Source: Actinomyces israelii DSM 43320 (GTDB lineage Bacteria > Actinomycetota > Actinomycetes > Actinomycetales > Actinomycetaceae). From it: a stretch of 64,000 bases of DNA. The stretch's first letter is position 1, and each line of letters starts with the position of its first letter. The DNA lies in contig NZ_JONS01000006.1 of the NCBI RefSeq assembly GCF_000711965.1, positions 62,001-126,000 on the forward strand, written 5' to 3'. Of this stretch, positions 24,622 to 32,740 are shown in pieces. Both the position numbers and the translations under genes were made by a program. The notes below the pieces were generated by a model. It did not search any database. It worked only from the letters and a program-made list of their open reading frames with translations, and had not been told where the DNA came from.

Positions 24622-25803
24622 ATGACCACCCGCAAGCAGTTCCGCGTCCAGACCCTCAACGCCATCTCCGGCGCGGGACTCTCCCGCTTCCCCGACGACC
24701 TCTACGACGTCGGCGGCTCCCTGGCCGACCCCGACGCGCTCCTGGTGCGCTCGGCCAAGCTCCACGACGAACCCATCCCCGAGACCGTCCTGGCCATCGC
24801 CCGCGCCGGCGCCGGTACCAACAACATCCCGGTCGCCGCCATGACCGAACGGGGCGTGCCGGTGTTCAACACGCCGGGCGCCAACGCCAACGCCGTCAAG
24901 GAGCTGGTCCTGGCGGGCCTGTTCATCGCCTCGCGCAACCTCATTCCGGCCGCCCGCTTCGCCCACACCCTTCAGGGCGACGACGCCGCCATCGCGGCCG
25001 CCGTCGAGGCCGGCAAGAAGCAGTTCGTCGGCTTCGAGCTGCCCGGCCGCACCCTGGGCGTGGTCGGGCTGGGCGCCATCGGCGTCCAGGTCTCCAACGC
25101 CGCCCTCGGCCTGGGGCTTAATGTCGTCGGCTTCGACCCGGGCATCAGCGTGGAGCACGCCTGGCACCTGAGCGCGGAGGTCGAGCGCGCCGAGTCCATC
25201 GAGGAGGTCTTCCGGCGGGCGGACATCCTGACCGTCCACGTCCCGCTCATCGACGCGACCCGCGGGCTGGTGTCCACCCAGCGCGTCGCCCTCATGAAGG
25301 AGACCGCGGTGCTGCTCAACTTCGCGCGCGCCGAGATCGTCGACACCGACGCCGTCGTGGCCGCCCTGGACGAGAGGACCCTGGGCGGCTACGTGTGCGA
25401 CTTCCCCTCCACGCTGGTCCACAAGCACCCCAAGTGCATCTCGCTGCCGCACCTGGGCGCCTCCACCAAGGAGGCCGAGCGCAACTGCGCCATGATGGCC
25501 GTCGATGCGCTGCGCGGCTTCCTCGAGGACGGCCAGGTCCACAACTCGGTCAACTTCCCCGAGGCCGTCATGGCGCGCCAGGAGGGCACGCACCGCTTCG
25601 TCATCGTCAACCGCAATGTGCCCAACATGGTCGGCCAGGTCTCCACGATCGTGGCCCGCCGCGGGCAGAATATCGCCAACCTGCTCAACAAGTCGCGCGG
25701 CGAGCTGGCGGTCACGCTGGTGGACGTCGAGGGCGGGATCAGCGTTGAGGTCCTCGAGGAGCTCCGGGCGATCGACGGCGTCATGTCCGCCCGCGGCATC
25801 TGA
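24622..25803 (+). CDS. serA: D-3-phosphoglycerate dehydrogenase
   Basis: A 393-residue NAD-dependent enzyme for the first step of serine synthesis. Seen: RAGAGTNNIPV in the substrate domain, the Rossmann motif GVVGLGAIGVQVSN, the catalytic histidine in LPHLGASTKEAE, and a C-terminal ACT domain starting about residue 325 (FVIVNRNVPNMVGQVSTI). This is the ~400-residue class with one ACT domain, which usually gives serine feedback control, rather than the long mycobacterial type with an intervening domain. It forms an operon with serC. Confidence 0.96.
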   Translation: MTTRKQFRVQTLNAISGAGLSRFPDDLYDVGGSLADPDALLVRSAKLHDEPIPETVLAIARAGAGTNNIPVAAMTERGVPVFNTPGANANAVKELVLAGLFIASRNLIPAARFAHTLQGDDAAIAAAVEAGKKQFVGFELPGRTLGVVGLGAIGVQVSNAALGLGLNVVGFDPGISVEHAWHLSAEVERAESIEEVFRRADILTVHVPLIDATRGLVSTQRVALMKETAVLLNFARAEIVDTDAVVAALDERTLGGYVCDFPSTLVHKHPKCISLPHLGASTKEAERNCAMMAVDALRGFLEDGQVHNSVNFPEAVMARQEGTHRFVIVNRNVPNMVGQVSTIVARRGQNIANLLNKSRGELAVTLVDVEGGISVEVLEELRAIDGVMSARGI

Positions 25804-26159
25804 GGCACGGCGCGGGGCGGCCCGGCATGCCGTCACCCGCACGGCCGCGGGGCGGGGGCGAGATTCTCCAGGACTCGCCCAGCGAACATCGCCGTCCCGC
25901 TCTCGCGCGCCCGGGCCGCTCATGCGGCCGCTGGCGCCCGGAAGGTCGCCCCCGGGCTGCCGATGTTGACGGCCCACCTGATCCCGGAGGCATCGAGGCC
26001 CGCTGCGGACTCCCCGCAGCATCTCCCGAAGGGGCTCGAGGAGCCGGTTGGTGCGGTCAGCGGGCGCCTCGGACCGATCGCGGCGCGGAATACGACCGGT
26101 CTCGGTGAAGAGGGCTGCACCGCCCGCCGTCTCATGAGTCGGTGCCGACGGGCCGGTAC
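25804..26159. other. Intergenic region between convergent genes
   Basis: A 356-bp gap between the stops of serA (+) and the XRE regulator (-). It is GC-rich, with several short inverted segments, and open frames of about 70 codons on both strands that show no family-like sequence. I see no RNA gene or repeat shared with other parts of the window. It may be decayed coding sequence. Confidence 0.35.
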
Positions 26160-27044
26160 TCAGGTCTTGCGCGCGGCGGTCCTGAGCAGGCCCAGCGTCC
26201 GTGCGGCGGGCGAGTGGGGGGCGACCGGGAGGACCACCAGAGTCAGCCCAGGGTCCGCCGCCAAAGGGGTGGCCTCCATGCACACCTCCAGGTCCCCGAC
26301 GTCGGGGTGGTGCAGACGCAGGACGCCCGCCCGCTGCTCCATGACGTCCTGCGTCTCCCACAGCCCGCGGAAGCGGGGGTTGCCCGTGCACAGCTCGACC
26401 ACCAAGTCGAGGAGGCCGCGGTCCCCGGGCACGCGCCCCGCCTCGGCGTGCATGGTGGCCACAATGTCGCCGGCCACCTTGTCCCAGTCCGTGTAGAAGG
26501 CGGGCGCGCGCTCGTCCAGGAAGACGAAACGAGCGATATTCGGCGCGCCGGGCGCATGATCGGGCGCGTCCTCCGGCTCGCCCGTGCTCTGCTGGGAGTC
26601 GAAGTGGGGCGAGTACAGCCGCCGTCCCAGCTCGTTGGCGCCCAGCAGGTTGAGGCGGCCGTCGCGGATGAATGCCGGGGCGCCCTCGATCGCGTCGAGC
26701 AGCCACTGCAGGCTCGGCCGGATGCCCGCCGTCGCCGGCCGGTCCGAGGCGCGCCGGCCCGTTGTGGTGCTGCGGGCGAGTCTGCGCAGGTGGGAGCGCT
26801 CGACGTCGTCGAGCCGGAGCACCTCGCCGATGGCGTCGAGCACCGTGTCCGAGACGCCTCCGGCCCGCCCCCTTTCCAGGCGGGTGTAGTACTCGGCGCT
26901 CACCCCGGCCAGCAGGGCGACCTCCTCACGCCGCAGGCCCGGAACCCGGCGGTGCCCTCCCGCCGCGGTCAGACCGACCTCCTGCGGGGACAGGCGGGCG
27001 CGCCGCGTCGCCAGGAAGCTGTGGAGCTCGGCTCGGGGGTCCAC
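26160..27044 (-). CDS. XRE-family regulator with MmyB-like ligand domain
   Basis: A 294-residue DNA-binding regulator. The helix-turn-helix is LRREEVALLAGVSAEYYTRLERGR (residues about 37-60), the typical MmyB-type XRE sequence. The C-terminal half (about 105-290) is the PAS-like MmyB ligand-binding domain, with LLGANELGRRLYSP and FVFLDERAPAFYTDWDKVAGDIVATM. It is divergent from the DUF2255-SDR-reductase operon across 179 bp. Divergent members usually control the neighbouring redox genes, so it is probably their repressor or sensor. The fatty-acid-like ligands proposed for MmyB domains are not proven. Confidence 0.9.
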   Translation of the reverse strand: MDPRAELHSFLATRRARLSPQEVGLTAAGGHRRVPGLRREEVALLAGVSAEYYTRLERGRAGGVSDTVLDAIGEVLRLDDVERSHLRRLARSTTTGRRASDRPATAGIRPSLQWLLDAIEGAPAFIRDGRLNLLGANELGRRLYSPHFDSQQSTGEPEDAPDHAPGAPNIARFVFLDERAPAFYTDWDKVAGDIVATMHAEAGRVPGDRGLLDLVVELCTGNPRFRGLWETQDVMEQRAGVLRLHHPDVGDLEVCMEATPLAADPGLTLVVLPVAPHSPAARTLGLLRTAARKT

Positions 27045-27223
27045 GGTCCCATTATTCCCGACGCCGCAGCGAGGGGCGCCCTGCGAGTCCCCCTCTCAGC
27101 AGGATCTGTCACAGGCCGCGGTCGCCCTGATTGCATGGTCGCGGCACGACGGACCGGCCCGCGTGGAGCCCCGCGGATCGCGGGCGCCGGGCCGCAGAGC
27201 TCCGCGAGAAGGAGGAAAGGACA

Positions 27224-27607
27224 ATGAGTACATGGCGCGAGGACGCCATTCGGGCCATCGGTACCGCCGACGACTTCCATATTGCGCCGTTCCACCCCGA
27301 CGGCGTCACCACCGGAACTCCCACATGGATCTGGTCGGTCATTGTGGAGGGCAGGCTGTTCGTGCGCTCCTACAGCGGCACCAGCGGCCGATGGTACCGG
27401 GCGGCCATTGAGCAGCGGGCCGGGATCGTCAAGTCCGGGGGCAGGACGTACAACGTCGACTTTGCCCCCGCCCCCGAGTCCTGGGCAGGCATCATCGACG
27501 ACGCCTACTCCAAGAAGTACGCCGGCAGCCCGTACCTGCCGATGGAGCTGAGCGAGCGGGTGCGCGCCGCCTGCGTCGAGGTCATCCCCGTCAGCGAGGC
27601 CGGCTGA
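27224..27607 (+). CDS. DUF2255 family protein
   Basis: A 127-residue cytoplasmic protein with GTADDFHIAPFHPDG, WIWSVIVEGRLFVRSYSG, WYRAAIEQRAGIVKSGGRTYNVDF and DDAYSKKYAGSPYLP. This is the whole extent of the DUF2255 family, a small split-barrel-like family that often neighbours short-chain dehydrogenases. No biochemical role is known. A strong AAGGAGGAAAGG precedes the ATG at 27224. It is the first gene of a four-gene operon with SDR, F420-reductase-like and aldo/keto reductase genes. Confidence 0.85.
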   Translation: MSTWREDAIRAIGTADDFHIAPFHPDGVTTGTPTWIWSVIVEGRLFVRSYSGTSGRWYRAAIEQRAGIVKSGGRTYNVDFAPAPESWAGIIDDAYSKKYAGSPYLPMELSERVRAACVEVIPVSEAG

Positions 27608-27632
27608 GGTCCGAATGAGAGAGGACGAGAGT

Positions 27633-28376
27633 ATGAGAATCGCACTGATCACCGGCGCCGGGCGCAAGGGCGGACTCGGCTACGAGGCGTCCCGGCAACT
27701 GGCGGAGAAGGGCCATCACGTCATCCTCACCGCCCGGCGTCTGGAGCAGGTCGAGCCCCTGGCGCAGGAGCTCGTCGCGCAGGGCCTGAGCGCCTCCGCG
27801 CTGCGCCTGGACCTGACCGACGACGCCAGCGTCGTGGCGGCGGCGCGCGCCGTCGAGGCCGAGCACGGCCGCCTGGACGTGCTCATCAACAACGCTGTCC
27901 TCATGATCCCCTCGGGCACGATCGCCCAGAAGGACCTGGAGGAGTTGAGCCGGGAGCTCGAGACCAACGTGGTCGGGCCCTGGCGCGTCGCCAAGCACCT
28001 CTTCGGCCTGCTCGCCGCGAGCGACCACGCCAGGATCGTCAACGTCTCCAGCGGGGCGGGCTCCTTCTGGGACCCGGATTTCGGGCTGGTCAACTACCCC
28101 GGCCTGGCCCTGCCGGGCTCCGGCGATGCGTCGATCACCGCCTATGGGATCACCAAGACGGCGCTCAACGCTGTGACCATCAAGATGGCCAAGGACTTCC
28201 GCTCCAGCCGCATCCTGGTCAACGCCGTGTGTCCCGGCGTGACCGCCAGCCGTCCCGGGGCGGGATTCGGCCGCCCCGCCGCCGAGAGCGCCAAGGGCCT
28301 GGTCTGGGCGGCCACGCTGCCCGACGACGGCCCGACCGGGCTCTTCTTCCGCGACGGCAAGCAGCTGCCCTGGTGA
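27633..28376 (+). CDS. Short-chain dehydrogenase/reductase
   Basis: A 247-residue Rossmann-fold oxidoreductase. Seen: the cofactor motif TGAGRKGGLG, NNAV, the catalytic serine in NVSSGAG, the YxxxK pair in AYGITKTAL, and VCPGVTAS. The R-R of TARR after strand 2 suggests NADPH preference. The ATG at 27633 with GAGGA upstream is preferred; an in-frame ATG six codons earlier is possible. It is second in the operon, 25 bases after DUF2255. The substrate is unknown. Confidence 0.88.
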   Translation: MRIALITGAGRKGGLGYEASRQLAEKGHHVILTARRLEQVEPLAQELVAQGLSASALRLDLTDDASVVAAARAVEAEHGRLDVLINNAVLMIPSGTIAQKDLEELSRELETNVVGPWRVAKHLFGLLAASDHARIVNVSSGAGSFWDPDFGLVNYPGLALPGSGDASITAYGITKTALNAVTIKMAKDFRSSRILVNAVCPGVTASRPGAGFGRPAAESAKGLVWAATLPDDGPTGLFFRDGKQLPW

Positions 28377-28437
28377 GGCGCGCGGGAGCGGCCTGGAAAT
28401 GATCGTACAGGTACGCAAGCACAGAAAGCAGGCATTA

Positions 28438-29145
28438 ATGAGAATCGCAGTCATCGGCACTGGAATGGTGGGGCGCGTCCTCGCTGCCAAGCTCGCCGAA
28501 ACCGGTCACGAGGTCACCATCGGCACCCGTGACGTCGAGGCCACGCTCGCCCGCACCGAGCCCGACCAGATGGGCGCCCCGCCCTTCTCCCAGTGGCGGG
28601 GCGAGCACCCCGATATCGGCCTGGCCACCATGCCCGACGCCGCCGCAGGCGCCGAGCTCGTCGTCAACGCCACGGCAGGTCGCGTCTCGCTGGAGGCCTT
28701 CCGGAGCATTGGCGCCGAGCGGCTCGACGGCAAGATCGTTCTCGATGTGGCCCAGCCGCTGGACCTGTCCCGGGGGCTGCCGCCCACTCTCACCGTGGTC
28801 AACACCGACTCCCTCGCCGAGCAGCTCCAGCGCGAGCTCCCGGGCGCCAGGGTGGTCAAGTCGCTCAATACCACCTACGCCGAGGTGATGGTCAACCCGG
28901 CGCGGGTGCCCGGCCACCACAACATCTTCGTGGCCGGGGACGACGAGGGCGCCAAGCGCGTCGTCCGCGGTATTCTCGGCGAGCTCGGCTGGCCGGAGGA
29001 CCGGGTCATCGACCTGGGCGACATCACCGGCGCCCGGGCCGCGGAGATGTTCGCGCGCATGTACTTCACCCTCGTGGGCGTTCTGGGCACCTTCGACATC
29101 AATATCGCCGTTCTCGCCGGGGGCCGGAAGGAGCAGCGACCATGA
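28438..29145 (+). CDS. NADP-binding oxidoreductase (F420-dependent NADP reductase-like)
   Basis: A 235-residue protein of the Fno/NADP oxidoreductase family. It starts with the dinucleotide motif IAVIGTGMVGRVLA and has IGTRD, which recognises the 2'-phosphate of NADPH, then VNATAG, VLDVAQPL, VKSLNTTYAEVM and FVAGDD. Many members do not use F420, and nothing in the window indicates F420 synthesis. It overlaps the aldo/keto reductase start by four bases (ATGA), so the two are coupled. Confidence 0.85.
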   Translation: MRIAVIGTGMVGRVLAAKLAETGHEVTIGTRDVEATLARTEPDQMGAPPFSQWRGEHPDIGLATMPDAAAGAELVVNATAGRVSLEAFRSIGAERLDGKIVLDVAQPLDLSRGLPPTLTVVNTDSLAEQLQRELPGARVVKSLNTTYAEVMVNPARVPGHHNIFVAGDDEGAKRVVRGILGELGWPEDRVIDLGDITGARAAEMFARMYFTLVGVLGTFDINIAVLAGGRKEQRP

Positions 29146-30020
29146 CGTCCATGACACGCGCGACCGGCCCGACGGCCGTGCGGACCGTCTCCCTCAACAG
29201 CGGCGGCGAGATGCCCGTCGTCGGGCTCGGCGTCTTCCAGATGGACGACGCCCAGGTCCGCGAGATCGTGCCGGCGGCCGTCGAGGCCGGCTACCGCCTC
29301 ATCGACACCGCCTCGCGCTACTACAACGAGGAGGCCGTCGGCCGGGCCCTGGCGGAGCTGGACGTGCCCCGCGAGGAGCTGTTCATCACCACCAAGCTCT
29401 GGTTCAAGGACCACGGCGAGGGCATGACCCTGGACGCCCTCAGGGTCTCCCTGGACAACCTGGGCCTGGACTACCTCGACCTCTACCTCGTGCACCAGCC
29501 CTTCAACGACTACTACGCCGCCTGGAGGGACATGGAGAAGGCCCTGGGGGACGGGCTCGTGCGCGCCATCGGGGTGTCCAACTTCTACCCGGACCGCTAC
29601 CTCGACCTCGTCACCCACACCGACACCGTCCCGGCGGTCAACCAGCGCGAGACCCACCCCTACAACCAGCAGGTCGACATGCAGGAGCTCATGGGCCGCC
29701 ACGGCACCGTGCTCCAGGCCTGGGGCCCGCTGGGCCAGGGCAACACGGCGATCCGCGAGGACCCGGCCCTCGTCGCCATTGCCGAGGCCCACGACGTGAG
29801 CGTCCCGCAGGTCATGATCCGCTGGCTCGTTCAGCGCGGCACCGCGCTCGTGGTCAAGTCCACGCACGTCGAGCGCCTGCGCGCCAACCTCGACGTCTTC
29901 GGCTTCACGCTCACCGACGACGAGATGGCCGCCATCGCCACCCTGGACAGGAGGACCCCCAACGCCGGCTTCACCCACCAGGATCCGCGGATGCTCGAGG
30001 CCCTCATGCGCTTCGAGTAG
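29142..30020 (+). CDS. Aldo/keto reductase (AKR5-like)
   Basis: A 292-residue TIM-barrel NADPH-dependent carbonyl reductase. The catalytic tetrad is present: D in LIDTASRYYNE, the Y in the same segment, K in ITTKLWF and H in YLVHQPF. AIGVSNF and the C-terminal cofactor-binding VVKSTHVERLRANLDVFGF follow, as in 2,5-diketo-D-gluconate reductases. It ends 32 bases before repeat B copy 1 and is convergent with the ROK regulator. The operon probably handles reactive carbonyls, an inference. Confidence 0.92.
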   Translation: MTSMTRATGPTAVRTVSLNSGGEMPVVGLGVFQMDDAQVREIVPAAVEAGYRLIDTASRYYNEEAVGRALAELDVPREELFITTKLWFKDHGEGMTLDALRVSLDNLGLDYLDLYLVHQPFNDYYAAWRDMEKALGDGLVRAIGVSNFYPDRYLDLVTHTDTVPAVNQRETHPYNQQVDMQELMGRHGTVLQAWGPLGQGNTAIREDPALVAIAEAHDVSVPQVMIRWLVQRGTALVVKSTHVERLRANLDVFGFTLTDDEMAAIATLDRRTPNAGFTHQDPRMLEALMRFE

Positions 30021-30052
30021 CAGGCGGCGGGCGCGCCGGTGCTGGCCCGCCG

Positions 30053-30125
30053 CGTCGAGATAGACATTTTCGTACGAGGTAGACGGTGACACCGCCGACC
30101 TCGTACGAAAATGTCTATCTCGACG
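30053..30125. repeat. Long palindromic repeat B, copy 1
   Basis: A 73-base element with perfect 28-base outer arms (30053-30080 and 30098-30125) and an inner CGGTGACACCG hairpin. It lies between two convergent stops (30020 and 30148). Copies 2-4 are at 36546, 56601 and 59652. It is most simply read as a bidirectional terminator. Confidence 0.88.
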
Positions 30126-30147
30126 CAGGAGCCGCGCTGCAGGGGCG

Positions 30148-31302
30148 TCACCTCCTGGGGGCGGCCTCCAGGGAGTCCCCGAAGTACCGGTCGCGCACGT
30201 CGAGGGCGGCGCGCCGCGCGGCTCCGCGGACGACGGCCTCGCGCCCGAGCGTCGAGACCCTGACGACGGGCATGCGCGGGACGAGGCGCGCCAGGGCGCG
30301 CGTGAAGTGCTCCAGCCACAGGTCCGCGCTCGGCGCCATCTCGCCTCCCAGCACCACAATGGCGGGATCCACGGCGAGCACGAGCGCGGCGGCTCCGGTA
30401 GCCAGGTCCCGGGCGTAGGTGCGCACGCAGGAGGCCGCCTCGGCGTCCCCGTCTCGCGCGGCGCGCACGACCCAGGCGATGCGCTCGCCCGCATCCTCCA
30501 GCTCCGGCAGGCGCGGGTGCGCGGTCAGGTCCCGGACGGCGCGCTCCCACCGCAGGACCTTGAGCCCTCCGATCTCCCCGGCCGCTCCGGCTGACCCCTC
30601 GATCACCCTGCCCTGGCTCATGATTGCCGCGCCGGTGCGCCGGCCGGCGAGGATGTGGACGACGTCGGAGTACCCGGCCGCCTGACCGTGCTGCACCTCG
30701 GCCAGCAACGCGGGCCTGCAGCTGTTGCCGACCCGCACCGGGCACGCGAAGCCGGCCCTCAGGCGCGTCACCAGGTCGATCTCGTGCCACTGGGGCGGCG
30801 GCGTGCGGGAGGCCGTGCGCCCCGGCTCCTCGAGGGCGGCGGAGACGGCGACGGTCAGGGCGTGCACGTCGTCGGCGCGCAGCCGGGCCCGCGCGAGCGC
30901 TTCGGCGATGAGCCGGTCCAGGACCGCGAGCCGGGCCGGCGGGTCGAGGCCGGGCTCGACGTCCTGGGAGCACCGGGCCAGCGCCGTCCCCGCCAGATCC
31001 GCGAGCAGGACCTCGACGTGGCGCACACCGACGTCAGCGCCCAGGACGACGGCGCCCTCGCTGCGGAACCGGTATCGTCGCGCCGGTCGTCCGCCGGTCA
31101 TGCCCGTGACCGCCTCGAGCGTAGTGATCCAGCCCAGCTCGCGGAGGTTGGCCAGAGCGGCGTTGACGCTGGTTCGGGACAGGCCGCAGTGATCGGCGAT
31201 CTCAGTAGCAGTGGCCTCACCGCCATCGACGAGCCAGTGGAGGATCTGCAGGGAGTTGAGCTCCCGGATTCGCTCGGGACCAACTCCCATCCTGCCTGTC
31301 AC
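30148..31302 (-). CDS. ROK family transcriptional regulator
   Basis: A 384-residue repressor-type ROK protein. The N-terminal winged helix-turn-helix is TATEIADHCGLSRTSVNAALANLRELG. The ROK sugar-kinase-like domain follows, with VVLGADVGVRHVEVLLADL and LVLAVDPAIVVLGGEMA. The zinc-binding cysteine cluster (CxCGxxGCxE) of ROK kinases is replaced by GEIGGLKVLRWERAV, so neither kinase activity nor the usual metal site is expected. The GTG start has GGAGG five bases upstream. It is divergent from the Eis-like gene; the glycosidase cluster lies just beyond and could be a target, unproven. Confidence 0.9.
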   Translation of the reverse strand: MTGRMGVGPERIRELNSLQILHWLVDGGEATATEIADHCGLSRTSVNAALANLRELGWITTLEAVTGMTGGRPARRYRFRSEGAVVLGADVGVRHVEVLLADLAGTALARCSQDVEPGLDPPARLAVLDRLIAEALARARLRADDVHALTVAVSAALEEPGRTASRTPPPQWHEIDLVTRLRAGFACPVRVGNSCRPALLAEVQHGQAAGYSDVVHILAGRRTGAAIMSQGRVIEGSAGAAGEIGGLKVLRWERAVRDLTAHPRLPELEDAGERIAWVVRAARDGDAEAASCVRTYARDLATGAAALVLAVDPAIVVLGGEMAPSADLWLEHFTRALARLVPRMPVVRVSTLGREAVVRGAARRAALDVRDRYFGDSLEAAPRR

Positions 31303-31372
31303 CGTGTCCTCCGTCCGTGGGCGTTAGGGCCACGGTAACGGGTTCCACAGAGACGTGCGCTATGAGAATACT

Positions 31373-31415
31373 GCATGTTCGCATGCTTCGTCAAGAGCGT
31401 TGACAAACTTTTGTC
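31373..31415. promoter_or_regulatory. Two short palindromes between ROK regulator and Eis-like gene
   Basis: GCATG-TTCG-CATGC (31373-31386) and GACAAA-CT-TTTGTC (31402-31415) are perfect inverted repeats in an AT-richer divergent intergenic region. The second overlaps a TTGACA hexamer at 31400-31405, a possible -35 reading rightwards. They could be operators of the ROK regulator. Confidence 0.4.
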
Positions 31416-31504
31416 GGGATGCGACTTTATCCATAGTGGGTCGCATTGGGCGCCCTCACGGCTCTGGCAGCGCAGCCAGTGGTGTCGAGCGAAGGGGAGT
31501 GGCA

Positions 31505-32635
31505 GTGAGCGCGACGTCATCGACGGCGGTTCTCGCGGGCGGATTCACGTTCCGGCCCCTGGGAGAGGAGGCCGGGCGCGAGTACCTCGCCGTCCAGCGC
31601 CGGCCTCCCGGCCGTTCCCGGTGCGGCCCGATCGCGCGGGCGCCCGCGGGCGGCGGGCCGTGCGTCATGGGCGCCCTCGACCCCGGCGGCCTCCCGGTCG
31701 CCATGGCCGGCTCCCTGCCGATGACTGTGAGGATCGGCGGTCGGGGGCTGCCCGCGCACGGCCTGCTCGATGTGGCCGTCGACCTGCGCCACCGGGGGCG
31801 CGGCGTCGCCCGCGGGCTCCTCGGCAGGCTGCTCACCGACGAGCGCGCGAGCGGCTCCGCCGTCTCCCTGGTCCACCCCGCTGCGCCCCTGTTCTACCGG
31901 TGCCTGGGGTACGAGGCCGTGGGCTGCCTGGAGCTGCGGGAAGTGGCGCGCGCCGTCGTCGAGAACGCCGCCGCGGACCCGACGGTGCGCCTGCGCGGGC
32001 CCCGCGTCGGCGAGGACGTGCTCGGCCCGCTGTCGCGCCATCTCGAGGGTGCCCTGAGCCCGGCGCCGCCCGCGGACGACGGCGTGCGCGACGTCGTGCT
32101 GGAGCGCGCCGGCCGGGTCGTCGGCATGCTGCGCCTTGAGCGGCTCCCCGGGCGCCTGGTCGTCCACTTCCTGCGCGCCGCCGACGCCGGTGCGTGGACG
32201 ACGGCGCTGGCCGCGCTCGGCGCCGAGGCGGCAGAGGCCGGCGGGTCGCGCATCGAGGTGTGGGGCGGCGGGAACGACGACCTGATCCGCTGGTCCCCCG
32301 ACCGGCTGCGGGTGCGGGAGTGCTCCATGCCCATGCTGCGAGTCATCGACGTCGTGCGGGCGCTGGAGGGCCGGGGGTGGCCCGACGACGTCGAGGGGCG
32401 GTGGTGCCTGGACGTCGCCGACCCCCTGGTGCCGGCCAATACCGGGACGTGGGTCCTGACGCTGGAGGGCGGCCGTGCCCGCGTGCGTCCGGGCGGTGCG
32501 CGTGGCGTCCCGGTGAGCCTGCCGCGTCTGGCCCAGCTCGTGGCCGGGGTCCCGCCGGTCTGCGACGAGACCGTTCCGGTGGATCTGGCGTGCGCGAGCC
32601 TGCTGCGCCCGTGGGCCGGGCTCATCGAGTTCTGA
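31505..32635 (+). CDS. Eis-like GNAT N-acetyltransferase
   Basis: A 376-residue acetyl-CoA dependent acetyltransferase of the Eis architecture: an N-terminal GNAT domain with VAVDLRHRGRGVARGLLGRLL (CoA pyrophosphate loop), a tyrosine in FYRCLGYEAVG where Eis has its general acid, a second GNAT-like region, and a C-terminal sterol-carrier-like domain ending in a C-terminal Phe (LIEF). In Mycobacterium the terminal carboxylate of Eis takes part in catalysis. Mycobacterial Eis acetylates aminoglycosides; the natural substrate here is unknown. Of two close GTG starts, 31505 has AGGGGAG at better spacing. Confidence 0.85.
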   Translation: MSATSSTAVLAGGFTFRPLGEEAGREYLAVQRRPPGRSRCGPIARAPAGGGPCVMGALDPGGLPVAMAGSLPMTVRIGGRGLPAHGLLDVAVDLRHRGRGVARGLLGRLLTDERASGSAVSLVHPAAPLFYRCLGYEAVGCLELREVARAVVENAAADPTVRLRGPRVGEDVLGPLSRHLEGALSPAPPADDGVRDVVLERAGRVVGMLRLERLPGRLVVHFLRAADAGAWTTALAALGAEAAEAGGSRIEVWGGGNDDLIRWSPDRLRVRECSMPMLRVIDVVRALEGRGWPDDVEGRWCLDVADPLVPANTGTWVLTLEGGRARVRPGGARGVPVSLPRLAQLVAGVPPVCDETVPVDLACASLLRPWAGLIEF

Positions 32636-32664
32636 ACGACCGGTAGATTCTCGGGCGAGCCCTC

Positions 32665-32711
32665 TTCCACCTGGGCGCCGATCGGGCTATTATCTAGTAA
32701 GTACTAGGTAA
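32665..32711 (+). promoter_or_regulatory. Promoter and operator of the GH42 gene
   Basis: TTCCAC (32665-32670), 17 bases and TATTAT (32688-32693) form a plausible promoter. An imperfect 22-bp palindrome (32690-32711; arms TTATCTAG / CTAGGTAA, centre TAAGTA) overlaps the -10. It shares TAGTAAGTAC with the palindrome upstream of the MFS gene at 38814. Probable binding site of the TetR regulator encoded at 36631-37278. Confidence 0.6.
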
Positions 32712-32740
32712 ATGGCGACGGCGCCGCACAGGAGGCACTC

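Noticed and set aside
25920-26135. 71-codon minus-strand open frame after serA
   Set aside because: No ribosome site, no family pattern and no neighbour in the same direction with operon spacing; possible decayed sequence only.
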